This document shows, piece by piece, positions 63,950-64,000 of a stretch of DNA of 64,000 nt. Made by a program: the position numbers and the translations under genes. How positions within the stretch are numbered: position 1 is the first letter of the stretch; each line of letters starts with the position of its first letter. The DNA comes from Chiridota heheva (Eukaryota; Echinodermata; Holothuroidea; Apodida; Chiridotidae). Location: positions 76,001 through 140,000 of the forward strand of contig JAIGNY010000122.1 in assembly GCA_020152595.1 (NCBI GenBank), read 5' to 3'. The notes below the pieces were generated by a model. It saw only the letters and a list, made by a program, of their open reading frames with translations. It did not search any database and was not told the origin of the DNA.

Positions 63950-64000
63950 TTGTCTACCTAATGTGGTGTAGCGGTTATCATACATGTTATAGACTACGAG
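63950..64000 (+). other. tRNA-like A-box segment at the window edge
   Basis: TGGTGTAGCGG (63964-63974) followed by TTATCA matches the D-arm/A-box region of tRNA-Val-type sequences. The following anticodon arm does not pair well, so a tRNA-derived SINE head is more likely than a tRNA gene. The window ends before a B box could appear. Confidence 0.25.

Noticed and set aside
63873-63950. Minus-strand donor AACTCAG|GTATG as an upstream exon of the membrane gene
   Set aside because: The frame needed to join the transmembrane exon in phase contains a stop a few codons before the donor.

Overview
This is an animal nuclear genome window, most likely from a marine invertebrate deuterostome such as an echinoderm. 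That placement is an inference from style: long AT-rich non-coding stretches, dense tandem and dispersed repeats, repeated AGGCCTA words, degraded LINEs, and splice-like exon borders. Nothing bacterial is present, and many long open frames (poly-N, poly-I, poly-L, antisense 587-codon frames) are by-products of stop-free tandem repeats.

Coding content is sparse and mostly broken. Bases 1-4207 (+) hold a large decayed protein with a PIN/FEN1-like nuclease signature and a CXC-like Cys-rich tail. Bases 14785-15765 (+) hold two LINE fragments, and 26566-29045 (-) holds a longer LINE reverse transcriptase with a YADD box. Bases 31094-38658 (+) hold a multidomain gene relic: an N-terminal module, a 60-bp coding minisatellite, a conserved body, IQ-type helices, a BRCT-like domain and an HMG-box-like tail. 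Its 5' two thirds were tandemly duplicated, and the two copies differ mainly in repeat number. The best candidate for a living host gene is on the minus strand at 60602-59744: a transmembrane exon joined in matching phase to a terminal exon coding a Pro-rich cytoplasmic tail. Weaker minus-strand coding candidates lie at 44630-44530 and 52474-52243.

Repeats dominate the rest. 6.5-10.2 kb: a 268-bp MITE and a long-range 26-bp inverted repeat. 11-19.3 kb: A-rich sawtooth repeats, a nested 1.0-kb element carrying AGGTCA direct repeats, and a 15-bp minisatellite. 19.9-21.1 kb: a very long (TAA)n tract behind a LINE-like 3' hairpin. 23.0-25.9 kb: a 42-bp satellite. 40.2-41.8 kb: a roughly 200-bp satellite with dimer structure. 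46.9-51.3 kb: second copies of the 12-14 kb repeats, one split by a 1.26-kb element with inverted ends. 54.8-61.3 kb: 36-bp, 14-bp, 22-bp and palindromic arrays.

The parts do not form one pathway. The window reads as an accessory, transposon-rich region holding two relics of large dispersed protein families and the 3' end of one probable membrane-protein gene.
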